A stretch of DNA of 64,000 nucleotides from Butyricimonas faecalis (GCF_003991565.1 NZ_CP032819.1:3038001-3102000), one strand, 5' to 3'; positions 1 to 8,780 are shown, numbered from the stretch's first letter. Program-made: numbers and translations. The notes: generated by a model not told the origin, from the sequence alone.

Positions 1-1926
1 ATTGGGTAAACCACAAAGAACTGCCTGTCGAAGCCTATCTACCCTAGAGGTATTATCAAAACTAATCCCGGAAGAACTCATTCTCTTCTCCTGATTCTTC
101 ATCTGCTCCATTAGTATACTGTAATCAGACCATACTCCAACTCCCCGTTCCGGTAGAAAAACCATTTCAGGTTGAATAAATTCACTCGTTCCTTTTTCCT
201 GACGAAAGAAACTCGTCAAAGTAATCGGGGTTTCAATCAACTTCAAACGAGAATAAGGATAAGAATAATGCATCTTATATTCAATAGATTTCTTCATTTC
301 CCGGATTAGTTCTGGTAATGAATCAGACAAGACTTCCAATCCCCTTAAAATATCATCATGTCCTTTAAAAAGATAAAGTTCATACTGCACGGAATCAACA
401 ATTATCTCTCTTTTCTCGTAACTACCGATACAGAGTGAAATTCCAGGTAACGGAAGGAGATTCGTGAAATGTACCCCATTATCTATTTCTTCTTCATTTC
501 CTTGTGCTATAACTCTCCGTTCTTCGGTATTCAACACTTGTAACGAATAAAACGTGAAATCCGGGAATATTTCATACGGCTGTGCCGGGTTCACGGGGGG
601 AGTTGTCATCGGGTACCACAAGCATTCCGGTGTCAAAAAAGTAAAATCTTGATCCAAAAACAGGTATCTTTTTCCATATCGACATTGAAGATAAGTATTA
701 TCTTCCTGGCTGAATAAGACATTATCAGGCACACTTAGATAGCATACCTGCTCGTCTATTCCACCCTGATATTCTATTGTTAATGCTATTTCCTCGTCAG
801 GTAACAATTTTTGGCGTACTCGTATCACCTGTTTATCCCGTTCAAATGGTAAATTCGCTTCCCCTTTAATCGAAAGTACCTCTAAACCCGGATTCAAATA
901 AAGAATAATTTCCGGTAATGTTTCCTGTGTACGGTTTTGTATCAATAGAATACTTTTCCCGCTCATTTCATCACCTCTTTGTTCAAAACTTATATTATGA
1001 CAAACCACACTGCCTTTCGGCACATTATTGTATTTATTGAAAGTCTCCGTATAAACCTTTCTTGCAAAGACTTTTTGGGAGTACAAAGAATAAACAAGAC
1101 TCCCTACCGTAATACCTGCTATCATGCAAACAATAGAAAGTCCTGTTACACACATCTGGTTCTCCGGGCTATTGGAAAGCCGTTTGAATAAACATATTGT
1201 GAATCCAAGAAAACCAAAACCTACAAACAGCCAACATAACCGCTGTAAAAGATAACCTGTTAAATCTGAATGTCCTGTTACGCTCGAAAAAGTATTCGGT
1301 AAACTATACCCAAACGGATCAAAAATACCTTGTCCAACGCTACCAACATAAAAAATCAAACACCCTACTACTATCAAAAGGAGTAAAATACTCAATGCCT
1401 GATGACGGATCAAAGTATGAATAAAAAAAGAAAGACTCAACATAAAAACGAGTGATGGAACAATAAATGTAATCAAGTAAAACAAATAAATCCACACATT
1501 CACTGGCGAATCACTGGCGAAAAAATGCAATAAAAAACCGAAGAATAAGGACACTATCGCCATCATAATAAACACCCATGCAAACCCAGCAGCCATACCT
1601 AGTACATACTCGACATTACTCTCCGGACGATAATAAACCATGTCCATCGAATCCAACTTTCTCTCTTTTGTCAAGAACATACCTACTAGAAAGACTAGCG
1701 GAATAACTTGTAATCCAACAAACAAGTAAGCATTCATGTAAGGGAAAAATGAAGACAAGGTTATTAAACCGTTATTTATCGACACAAAGGGATTTGCTTG
1801 GAACAATATTTGGTACAAGAGAATCCAACAAAACGTCAACAAAAAGAAGACCCGAAACAACCAACTCCGCAACAATAACTTAGAGTTGTAAGTGGCAATC
1901 ACTTTCAAATTATAAAAATTCATCAT
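1..1926 (-). CDS. ABC-2 type permease with M1-peptidase-like extension (C-terminus cut by window edge)
   Basis: An open frame of 642 codons runs from the ATG at 1926 (a second ATG follows at once) to the window edge, so the C-terminus is not seen. The first ~270 residues hold about seven hydrophobic segments (roughly 20-40, 55-75, 103-130, 138-160, 168-185, 217-236, 253-270). The rest is soluble and beta-rich. This is the layout of Bacteroidota ABC-2 permeases joined to an M1 aminopeptidase-like domain (family knowledge); any HEXXH site would lie beyond the edge, so peptidase activity cannot be judged. It is the last visible gene of the leftward run that starts at 6.26 kb, and its start overlaps the stop of a 36-codon ORF, which suggests translational coupling. 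Membership of the peptide-export operon is inferred from position only. Confidence 0.75.
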   Translation of the reverse strand, partial: MMNFYNLKVIATYNSKLLLRSWLFRVFFLLTFCWILLYQILFQANPFVSINNGLITLSSFFPYMNAYLFVGLQVIPLVFLVGMFLTKERKLDSMDMVYYRPESNVEYVLGMAAGFAWVFIMMAIVSLFFGFLLHFFASDSPVNVWIYLFYLITFIVPSLVFMLSLSFFIHTLIRHQALSILLLLIVVGCLIFYVGSVGQGIFDPFGYSLPNTFSSVTGHSDLTGYLLQRLCWLFVGFGFLGFTICLFKRLSNSPENQMCVTGLSIVCMIAGITVGSLVYSLYSQKVFARKVYTETFNKYNNVPKGSVVCHNISFEQRGDEMSGKSILLIQNRTQETLPEIILYLNPGLEVLSIKGEANLPFERDKQVIRVRQKLLPDEEIALTIEYQGGIDEQVCYLSVPDNVLFSQEDNTYLQCRYGKRYLFLDQDFTFLTPECLWYPMTTPPVNPAQPYEIFPDFTFYSLQVLNTEERRVIAQGNEEEIDNGVHFTNLLPLPGISLCIGSYEKREIIVDSVQYELYLFKGHDDILRGLEVLSDSLPELIREMKKSIEYKMHYSYPYSRLKLIETPITLTSFFRQEKGTSEFIQPEMVFLPERGVGVWSDYSILMEQMKNQEKRMSSSGISFDNTSRVDRLRQAVLCGLPN

Positions 1927-2033
1927 AATAGCATTTTAAAAAGTTTTACTGGAGCAAGTTTTTCGTAAATATTTCTGAAAATAAAGTCTCTAGCAGCCTT
2001 ATCTCTAATTATTACATCACAACGTCTTTTCAT
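1923..2033 (-). CDS. short basic ORF (36 aa) between exporter and permease
   Basis: An ATG at 2033, 11 nt after the exporter stop, opens 36 codons. The stop (TGA, 1925-1923) overlaps the ATG of the permease gene in the TTATGATG arrangement typical of coupled genes. The product starts MKRRCDVIIRDKAARDFIFR, is basic, and ends in a short hydrophobic tail. I recognise no family. It could be a true small protein, a translational coupler, or a remnant; the coupled stop/start is the only positive evidence. Confidence 0.35.
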   Translation of the reverse strand: MKRRCDVIIRDKAARDFIFRNIYEKLAPVKLFKMLL

Positions 2034-2044
2034 GGAAAGCCAAA

Positions 2045-4234
2045 TCAAATATTTCCGGTTTGTATCTCCCACATTTTAAAATATTTGCCATTCGCATTTA
2101 TCAATTCTTCATGAGAGCCTTGTTCCACAAGTTTCCCGTCTTTAAGTAAAAATATTTTATCTGCGTTCATTATCGTACTGAGACGATGAGCTATCAAAAT
2201 CACTGTTCTATTATTTTTGCGCAAATCATTGATTATATTCTTAATCATTTGTTCTGCTTCCGAGTCAAGTGCAGACGTCGCTTCATCAAGAATCAATATT
2301 TCAGGATTACGATACAATGCTCTTGCGATGGCAATTCTTTGACGTTGTCCACCTGATAGTTGCATCCCGTTTTCACCAATATATGTTTTTAGTCCTTGTG
2401 GTAATTTATCTACAAACTCTCTTATTCCTAATCTTCTACATAGATCATTTACATGTTCCCAATCAGGTTCCAAATCATCAAGTAAAATATTATCAGCAAC
2501 AGAACCGTTAAATAGGTCTATACGCTGGGGTACAGCAATAACAGCTGAACGCAAATCGTTTGTACTAATATGTTTTATATCTATTCCACCAATAGTAATT
2601 TTGCCGGAAAGAAGAGGATAAAGATTCTGGATTAATGATACAATTGTACTCTTCCCACTCCCACTTTCGCCAACAATAGCACTTACTTTACCTGATGGAA
2701 AACATATATTAAAATGTTCAAATATAATTTCTCTTGAACCATATCTAAACGTTATGTCATGAAAAATCACATCACCGCATGAACTACGCAAAAACGGAAC
2801 TTTATATTGGTCATCATCTTCTTGCTGCCTGTCAAATATTTCGAATAACCGTTCTGCTGCAATTTTTGTTTCCTGAAACACATTGTTTACGTTTAATAGT
2901 GCAATGACAGGTCCCATAAAATATCCTGTTAAAGAATTGAAAGACATAAGTTCTCCAGGAGTAATTATTCCGTCAAGGACAAAGGATGTTCCAGCCCAAA
3001 ATAATATTGCAGAGAATAACCCTGAAAATAATCCCGATGCTGCACCGAGATTCAGTCCATACATTCCAGAATTCCAACCGGTACGAGTTAATGTAACGAA
3101 TCGTTCCTCTGTCTTTAAATTTGCATAATCTTCTATACCAAAACGTTTGATAGTACCTGCGGCATTAATAGTCTCAACAAGTTGCGACTGCATATCAGCA
3201 CCTTGTTCCATTATTTTACGTTTAATTATTTTATTTACTTTATTGTAAAAGTAATACATCACAGCATATATCGGAATTGTACACAACATAATGGCTGCAA
3301 GTTTCCAATAATATGAAAACATCAACATAAAAGAGACTATTACAGTAAATACGTTTATCACGATTGTCAGTAATGTACTGTTTATAAATGTATTAATGCG
3401 TGCAGCATCAGCCATCCTCGAAAGAATTTCACCGGAACGCATAGAGTCAAAAAATGATTGTGGAAGCTTTAATAGATAACGATAATATCCAAGTATTAAT
3501 CTTGTATTTACTTGTACCCCAGCGTGCAGCATCATTTTTGACCGTACAAAATTTATAAATACAGACAGCAACGTAGACACTATCAATATTATACATATCA
3601 AATGCAACAAGTTAAAATTGCGTTCAGGAATAACGTAATCTATTATCTTTTGTATACATATTGCAGAAATCAAACCTATCACAGTATATATAAGCGAACC
3701 GAATAGAGCCTGTATAAACACTTTTCGATGTGGCTTGAATAAAAACCAAAACCTATAAATAATAGAAACTTTTTCGTTTCGTTTTACAAAATCTTCGTCA
3801 GGAACAATCAACAACAACATTCCTGTCCATTTTTGCATAAACTCTTCGATTAGTTCTGCTTTTATTTCTCCGGTTACTGGATCCATAATCCATATTTTAT
3901 CTCTGCCAATTTTATAAATAACCACGAAGTGCTGTAATTTTCCATTCAATATTATATGGGCAATCGCAGGAAGTGGTATTTTGTATAAACTACTTTTTTT
4001 GCCAATACTTCGATTATTAATGGTTTCTATTGCTTTCACACCTTTTGCGGCAAACCCTAATTTCTGTGCAGCTTCAACCATACCAAGAAAATTAGTACCC
4101 TGACGGTCCGTGTGAGTAATTTGACGAATTCTAGCTAAAGGTAACTGCAATTCATAATATGCCGCAACTGAAGACAAACATGCTGCTCCGCAATCGGTTA
4201 TATCGTGTTGTTTTATGCAGACACCACTCTTCAT
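2045..4234 (-). CDS. peptidase-containing ABC transporter (C39 peptidase, bacteriocin-type exporter)
   Basis: The protein (729 aa) should cleave double-glycine leaders and export the mature peptide across the inner membrane. It has three parts in the usual order. The N-terminal C39 peptidase shows QHDITDCGAAC with catalytic Cys15, His102 in QHFVVIYKI and Asp118 in IWIMDPVTGE. A six-helix ABC membrane domain spans about residues 165-450. The ATPase domain shows Walker A GESGSGKST, signature LSGGQRQRIAIARAL and Walker B ILILDEATSALD. All catalytic residues are present and the length is normal, so it looks functional. Its start overlaps the stop of the upstream lipoprotein gene by 4 nt, placing both in one operon with the leader peptide it probably cleaves and the HlyD-type adaptor. 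No TolC-type channel gene is seen nearby. Confidence 0.93.
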   Translation of the reverse strand: MKSGVCIKQHDITDCGAACLSSVAAYYELQLPLARIRQITHTDRQGTNFLGMVEAAQKLGFAAKGVKAIETINNRSIGKKSSLYKIPLPAIAHIILNGKLQHFVVIYKIGRDKIWIMDPVTGEIKAELIEEFMQKWTGMLLLIVPDEDFVKRNEKVSIIYRFWFLFKPHRKVFIQALFGSLIYTVIGLISAICIQKIIDYVIPERNFNLLHLICIILIVSTLLSVFINFVRSKMMLHAGVQVNTRLILGYYRYLLKLPQSFFDSMRSGEILSRMADAARINTFINSTLLTIVINVFTVIVSFMLMFSYYWKLAAIMLCTIPIYAVMYYFYNKVNKIIKRKIMEQGADMQSQLVETINAAGTIKRFGIEDYANLKTEERFVTLTRTGWNSGMYGLNLGAASGLFSGLFSAILFWAGTSFVLDGIITPGELMSFNSLTGYFMGPVIALLNVNNVFQETKIAAERLFEIFDRQQEDDDQYKVPFLRSSCGDVIFHDITFRYGSREIIFEHFNICFPSGKVSAIVGESGSGKSTIVSLIQNLYPLLSGKITIGGIDIKHISTNDLRSAVIAVPQRIDLFNGSVADNILLDDLEPDWEHVNDLCRRLGIREFVDKLPQGLKTYIGENGMQLSGGQRQRIAIARALYRNPEILILDEATSALDSEAEQMIKNIINDLRKNNRTVILIAHRLSTIMNADKIFLLKDGKLVEQGSHEELINANGKYFKMWEIQTGNI

Positions 4235-5130
4235 CGTTTCAAGTAAATTATTTTATCCGTCGTATTCAAATACATGTATGAATATCCTTGTGCATAACAT
4301 AGACTTAATATTCCATTCATTGACATTATATCAAATAATGCATTATCAGAATAATACTTACAACCCTCATAAATTAGGAGACTGTGATACATCAAGTTAA
4401 CTAAAGGAAAATAATAGTTTATAGTATCAGATTTGTGGTTTTCTAATTCAGTATACTGACGTAAATTTGAGTTACGTTTACGTTTATCTTTTAATGAATC
4501 GGGAAGAGATAAACATATAGAATAGAATGCACTATCATTTATAATGTACGTCCAAGATGCCCCAGAATCTATCATTACATTATCTAACAGCCCAATGCCT
4601 TTACAATATAATGAACAAAATTTAAGATTGAGTTGATCTCTGTATTTAATAGATACACATTGATTTGTGTCAAAAGTTATTGGTTCAAATGAAATTGTCA
4701 ATTCATCTTTTTCAAAATCGAACAACCAATTACATTGATCGATAATGTCATTTCCCCATACTGAGAAATTATGTTCTCCATCTACAATACTAAATTCAAT
4801 AGGATTTTTCAATTGCATGTGGCAAATTGATACAGAAGTTTTGATAGATTTTTGAAATAAAACCGGATTCTTTCCCGTGTGAGGAAAAAAACTATATACT
4901 TTTTTAGCAGATGTATCTAATCCTATTCTATTTTGTTCCTTTTTTTCAATCAATGATGACTGCGCACCTGTATCAAAAATACCATATACTAATGAATCAT
5001 TTATTGAGAGAGGAAAAACTATGTGACCAACATCGTTAAACATGAATTTCACAATAACATGATCTCTCTCGCATGACCATATCATTAAAATGGAAAATAA
5101 TAGGAATAATTTTAACATATTCACGCTCAT
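4231..5130 (-). CDS. retropepsin-like aspartic protease lipoprotein, two-lobed
   Basis: The protein (299 aa) starts with a lipoprotein-type signal sequence ending IWSC (Cys20). Two aspartic-protease active-site motifs follow: GIFDTGAQSSL (Asp53) and VMIDSGASWTYI (Asp188). Each is followed later by a hydrophobic-Gly stretch (GNDII near 126-130 and GILSL near the C-terminus), as expected for two retropepsin lobes in one chain, like a pepsin-type pseudo-dimer. Both aspartates and the DT/SGA context are intact, so an active enzyme is plausible. It lies 12 nt after the leader-peptide gene and overlaps the C39 exporter by 4 nt, so it is transcribed with both. A role in trimming the exported peptide, or in protecting the producer, is inference from context. 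Translation may also start at Met5. Confidence 0.75.
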   Translation of the reverse strand: MSVNMLKLFLLFSILMIWSCERDHVIVKFMFNDVGHIVFPLSINDSLVYGIFDTGAQSSLIEKKEQNRIGLDTSAKKVYSFFPHTGKNPVLFQKSIKTSVSICHMQLKNPIEFSIVDGEHNFSVWGNDIIDQCNWLFDFEKDELTISFEPITFDTNQCVSIKYRDQLNLKFCSLYCKGIGLLDNVMIDSGASWTYIINDSAFYSICLSLPDSLKDKRKRNSNLRQYTELENHKSDTINYYFPLVNLMYHSLLIYEGCKYYSDNALFDIMSMNGILSLCYAQGYSYMYLNTTDKIIYLKR

Positions 5131-5142
5131 TCTATATACTAA

Positions 5143-5451
5143 TTAATCTGATATTTGCCGTATTGTAATGGTTATATCAATTCCATTACCAGTAATAGTA
5201 TATCCATAACCAGGTGCAACTGTAATAGAATCAATAGTTATATGTGCATTTATTTCATAAGGAGGAGGTGTAGGATCAGTTGTATGAATTGTTTGCGGTG
5301 GTCTACTATCTCTATATATGGTATACACTAATGCAACAAATGCAATAATAACACCTGCTATCGTCCAGAATGCTACTCCTCCATTAACTTCTGTCAGTTC
5401 TTTTTGGTTCATTTCTTCAACCTCGTAAATTGCCAAGTCAAATTTTTTCAT
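5143..5451 (-). CDS. double-glycine leader peptide (bacteriocin-like precursor, 102 aa)
   Basis: The first 25 residues form a classic double-glycine leader ending in ELTEVNGG, with acidic and hydrophobic residues spaced as C39 peptidases require. Cleavage after Gly25 would release a 77-residue product. That product begins with one hydrophobic helix (VAFWTIAGVIIAFVALVYTI), then a Pro-rich linker (about residues 50-65), then a beta-prone, Thr/Ile-rich tail. It has no cysteines and lacks the YGNG box of class IIa bacteriocins. It sits between the HlyD-type adaptor gene (28 nt gap) and the retropepsin-like lipoprotein gene (12 nt gap), two genes from the C39 exporter. The leader and context make it a near-certain export substrate; whether it is a toxin, a signal or a surface peptide is unknown. 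Confidence 0.85.
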   Translation of the reverse strand: MKKFDLAIYEVEEMNQKELTEVNGGVAFWTIAGVIIAFVALVYTIYRDSRPPQTIHTTDPTPPPYEINAHITIDSITVAPGYGYTITGNGIDITITIRQISD

Positions 5452-5479
5452 AATAATTTAGTTTAAGTTAATAATAAAA

Positions 5480-6229
5480 CTATTTTAAAGGATTAATCCA
5501 ATTTTCAACGTTATCGTATAATAGATCAATAATCCTTCGATTATTTACTATGAATCTACAATTAACATTCATCCCTCGTTTCAAATATCCTCTATGACCA
5601 TTTTTAAGTTCCAAGTAATCTTTATCCAAGCTGCTATACACTTTATAAAATACGCCCTGATAAGTTACTGTAGGATTATCTGCTATTTCTACTAACATTC
5701 CTTTCAACATACCCCATTGATTATAATTGTAAGCATCTACCTGAATATTACAAGGTAATCCTACTCTTAACAAACCTAAATCTTTAGAGAATACATTACA
5801 CTCTACACATAATTCACTGTTAGGAATCAGATCAATTAGTTGCTGTCCCAATGAAACTTTCAAACCTTCAACTAGTTTGCTTGTATTAGTACAGATACCA
5901 TCAATAGGAGAACAAACAGTATATTTATGATTGGTCTTTAAATCACTAACTATAAAAATTGTATCTCCTTGTTTCACTTCTATATTTTCAGATATGTTAA
6001 AAATATGTAAAATACCATCAGCAGGAGATATTAGCGCCATTATGTTTCCTCGAGACTGCACTGTCCCTACAACGGATGTACCAACATCTATACGAATAAA
6101 AAAGAACGAAATAAATATTCCAACCAATGCAAAAATGATAATAGAATATAATAAACTTGAACGTTTATTGTGTTCAAATATTATCTGTTCATAAGATTGA
6201 TCTATGACTGAATCTGGGAATATCTTCAT
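5480..6229 (-). CDS. short HlyD-family secretion adaptor lacking the coiled-coil hairpin
   Basis: The protein (249 aa) has one N-terminal membrane anchor (about residues 27-47), then two half-lipoyl stretches (SPADGILHIF...VKQGDTIFIV and CSPIDGIC...VSLGQQLIDLIP), then a beta-barrel-like part and an RGMNVNCRF motif of the HlyD D-domain. Membrane-fusion adaptors of type I exporters normally run to 400 or more residues, with a long alpha-hairpin between the lipoyl halves. Here only about 30 residues separate them, so the hairpin is absent. It is the first gene after the strong promoter at 6257-6287 and leads into the leader-peptide and exporter genes, so it is the likely periplasmic adaptor. How it would reach an outer-membrane channel is unclear. 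Confidence 0.85.
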   Translation of the reverse strand: MKIFPDSVIDQSYEQIIFEHNKRSSLLYSIIIFALVGIFISFFFIRIDVGTSVVGTVQSRGNIMALISPADGILHIFNISENIEVKQGDTIFIVSDLKTNHKYTVCSPIDGICTNTSKLVEGLKVSLGQQLIDLIPNSELCVECNVFSKDLGLLRVGLPCNIQVDAYNYNQWGMLKGMLVEIADNPTVTYQGVFYKVYSSLDKDYLELKNGHRGYLKRGMNVNCRFIVNNRRIIDLLYDNVENWINPLK

Positions 6230-6256
6230 TCTATCAGATTATTATATTCTATTACA

Positions 6257-6287
6257 CAAATATAAAATAAATATCTTTTAATCCAAA
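6257..6287 (-). promoter_or_regulatory. promoter of the peptide-export operon
   Basis: Reading leftward, TTTG (6287-6284), a 19-nt spacer and TATATTTG (6264-6257) match the Bacteroidota sigma-ABfr promoter form TTTG-N19-TAnnTTTG exactly. Transcription should start near 6250, about 20 nt before the HlyD ATG at 6229. No other promoter of this quality was seen within the operon. Confidence 0.8.
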
Positions 6288-6565
6288 TATATTGATTAAA
6301 AAATTATTATTATTTCATTATATTATATAATATACATTTATAGAAAGCTAATAAAAAAACTACTCAGACAATACATTACATCTGCTCTTACTGTTCATGT
6401 GTTCTATTTCATTTAACAAGAGTTCGGTATAAAAATTAAGTTATTCTTTTGAATATTACAGATATAACTATAATCATATTGTATTCTATAGAATTTCTAT
6501 TAAAATTAGATTTACAAATCATTACCACTAGCAGATCATTTCCGGTTATAAAGTTTTTAGTAGGC

Positions 6566-6655
6566 TTATAAAGTCTTATTAAAACGCTATTCGGTATAGC
6601 GTTTTAATAGGGTTTTAATAGCGTTCTAATAGCGTTTTACATGGTAGTGATCCGG
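6566..6655 (+). repeat. structured element A: hairpin + four 11-bp repeats + GGTAGTGATCCGG
   Basis: In order: TTATAAA (6566-6572); a perfect 14-bp inverted repeat (6577-6590 with 6596-6609) around a 5-nt loop; four 11-bp units ATAGCGTTTTA, ATAGGGTTTTA, ATAGCGTTCTA, ATAGCGTTTTA (6596-6639), the first of which is the 3' arm of the hairpin; three bases; then GGTAGTGATCCGG (6643-6655). The element at 37036-37124 has the same parts at the same spacing with different repeat sequence. It lies in the gap that also holds the DnaA boxes. Function unknown. Confidence 0.85.
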
Positions 6656-6798
6656 ATGTAATCATGTATTTATTTTCATTTGCCGTATTAAATCGGACCT
6701 AATACCGGATTATTTTGCAACGATTACCTTTTCTAATCCTTCCCGAATTCTGATGTGAAACCTTATGATATTGAAGTGTTAGTATCCCCGTTAGTAAC

Positions 6799-7180
6799 TG
6801 TGAATAAAAAAAGAACTAAAAAGAATAACTTTATTTTGATTTCTCGATTTTGAATTCAAGTAATAATAGTATTCAAAAATACAAGAATAGTTATTCAAAT
6901 TATTCCAATTCCTTTCTACAAAATACTAACATGAATTCACATGAATTTTATTGAAAACTTTTCCAAAGTCTGTTTTACTAACTACTGTGGATAACTCAAG
7001 AATAAATCTCATTATCAATCATTAATAAAATCATAACCTGTGAATAACTCTTGACTCCACAAATAATAACGATTAAAACAAAAGAATCTCTTATTTTTTA
7101 TACCAAAAACTCACAGCCTATCATTATCCTCATATCTTTTTTTAAAAAAATAAAAGATAATATATATATATGATATTGTT
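6799..7180. other. candidate chromosomal replication origin (oriC)
   Basis: Three perfect DnaA boxes (TTATNCACA, all on the minus strand) lie at 6799-6807 (TGTGAATAA), 6986-6994 (TGTGGATAA) and 7039-7047 (TGTGAATAA). The last two share the longer context CTGTGNATAACTC. They are followed by a very AT-rich stretch around 7081-7180 with an alternating TA run, suited to unwinding. Genes point away on both sides: leftward from 6229 and rightward from 7237 for more than 20 kb. The plus strand is C-rich to the left and G-rich to the right, as at a replication origin. A parS site and mnmG lie 9 kb away. Not proven, but several independent signs agree. Confidence 0.65.
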
Positions 7181-7236
7181 ATTGGGAACTTGTTACTTTT
7201 GTCCGTTGAATCACATTTAATGAAGACAAAGTTATT

Positions 7237-8718
7237 ATGAATCCTTTAAAAAAGCTAATGGGTGAAACCGTAATTTATGGTTTCTCGACAATACTCGGAC
7301 GATTTATAAATTGGTTGCTGGTACCACTGTATACCAGGGTACTTTCTCCCGTCGATAATGGTATATTTACAAATTTGATGGGGTATGTTGCTTTGTTGGT
7401 CGTATTATTGACTTATGGTACTGAAACGGGATTTTTCCGTTTCGCAACGAAAGATAATAAGGATCGGGTGTTTTCAACTTTATTGACTTCTTTGCTTTTT
7501 ACTTCAACTTTGTTTTTATTACTCTGTTTTTTGTTTCTCCCGCGAATTGTCAGTTTTCTTGAGGTGGGGAACCACCCGATTTACTTCGTTTTATTGATTG
7601 TAACGATCGCGATTGATGTGGTGAGTACTTTGCCCTTCGCCCTATTGAGAATGGAGGGGAAAGCCCTTCGTTTCGGCGTTATCAAGTTAGTGAATATAAT
7701 GATTAACGTGGGATTGAATTTATTTTTCTATTTGCTTTGTCCGTTTTTGGAAAAGAAAGGGATTCACGTTCCTTTTTATCAAGCTGACGGTGGGGTGGTT
7801 TATATTTTCATTTCCTATTTGGTTGCTTCTGTTTGTACGCTGGTGATGTTGTTTCCTTATATTTTCCGGTTTAAGTTTGTTTTCTCGTTCTCTTTGTTGA
7901 AAGATATTTTGAAATATTCATACCCGATTTTGATCGTGAGTGTTGCCGGGATGATTAATTTGCAGGGAGATAAGATTTTGATGCCTAAAATATTGGGAGA
8001 TGGAGAGGAGTCTTTGGCTATTACCGGGATATACGGGGCAAGTTATAAATTGGCTTTGGTGATGTATATTTTCACGCAAGGTTTTCGTTTTGCTTTTGAA
8101 CCTTTCTTTTTCAATTACGCGAAACATAATGATTCAAAGAAAATATATCAGGATGTTCTGCTTTATTTTACCGGATTCGGTTTAATGATCTTTTTGGGTG
8201 TCATGTATTTTCTCGATGTATTGAAATATTTCTTGGGGTCGGAGTATTTTAGCGGGTTGACGATATTGCCTTGGGTGTTGATGGCTAATTTGTTTCAGGG
8301 TATTTATTATTCGTTGTCTTTGTGGTATAAATTGACGGATAGAACAATATACGGGGCTTATATGGCGGTTATCGGCTGCGTGATCACGATAGGTGGAAAC
8401 GTGATTTTTTTGCCGAAGGTAGGTTTTATGGCATCTGCTTATTCTGTTTTCACTTGTTTTTTGGTTATGACTATTTTGTCTTTTGTACTGGGAAGGCATT
8501 TTTACAAGATCAATTATGATGTACCTAAGATTATTTTTTATTTCGTGATTTGTTTATTGTTTTATTTTGTCGGTGGTTATATAAAATTTGATAGTAGTTT
8601 GGTAACCTGTTTGGCTCGTTTACCGTTATTTGTACTCTTCGTGTATATTTTTATAAGGAGAGAGATGAGTTTTTTGCTGACAAAAGATTTTATGTATAAA
8701 TTAATTCATAAAAAATAG
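7237..8718 (+). CDS. oligosaccharide flippase-type membrane protein (MOP superfamily)
   Basis: The protein (493 aa) has about 12-14 hydrophobic helices spread over its length and an N-terminus of the polysaccharide-flippase type (GETVIYGFSTILGRFINWLL, then VPLYTRVLSP). Members of this Wzx/MurJ-like superfamily flip lipid-linked sugars across the inner membrane. No glycosyltransferases adjoin it, so the substrate cannot be named; in Bacteroidota a stand-alone copy beside dut is common (family knowledge). A possible promoter box TACTTTTG lies at 7194-7201. It is the first rightward gene after the candidate origin. Confidence 0.85.
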   Translation: MNPLKKLMGETVIYGFSTILGRFINWLLVPLYTRVLSPVDNGIFTNLMGYVALLVVLLTYGTETGFFRFATKDNKDRVFSTLLTSLLFTSTLFLLLCFLFLPRIVSFLEVGNHPIYFVLLIVTIAIDVVSTLPFALLRMEGKALRFGVIKLVNIMINVGLNLFFYLLCPFLEKKGIHVPFYQADGGVVYIFISYLVASVCTLVMLFPYIFRFKFVFSFSLLKDILKYSYPILIVSVAGMINLQGDKILMPKILGDGEESLAITGIYGASYKLALVMYIFTQGFRFAFEPFFFNYAKHNDSKKIYQDVLLYFTGFGLMIFLGVMYFLDVLKYFLGSEYFSGLTILPWVLMANLFQGIYYSLSLWYKLTDRTIYGAYMAVIGCVITIGGNVIFLPKVGFMASAYSVFTCFLVMTILSFVLGRHFYKINYDVPKIIFYFVICLLFYFVGGYIKFDSSLVTCLARLPLFVLFVYIFIRREMSFLLTKDFMYKLIHKK

Positions 8719-8780
8719 CTATCTTAGCGCAATTTATGAGACTAGTTAAAATGTAATTGATTTTCAAAGTTACAGTGAGT

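Noticed and set aside
6596-6639. Direct repeats considered as a CRISPR array
   Set aside because: The 11-bp units are adjacent with no spacers and no cas genes are present.
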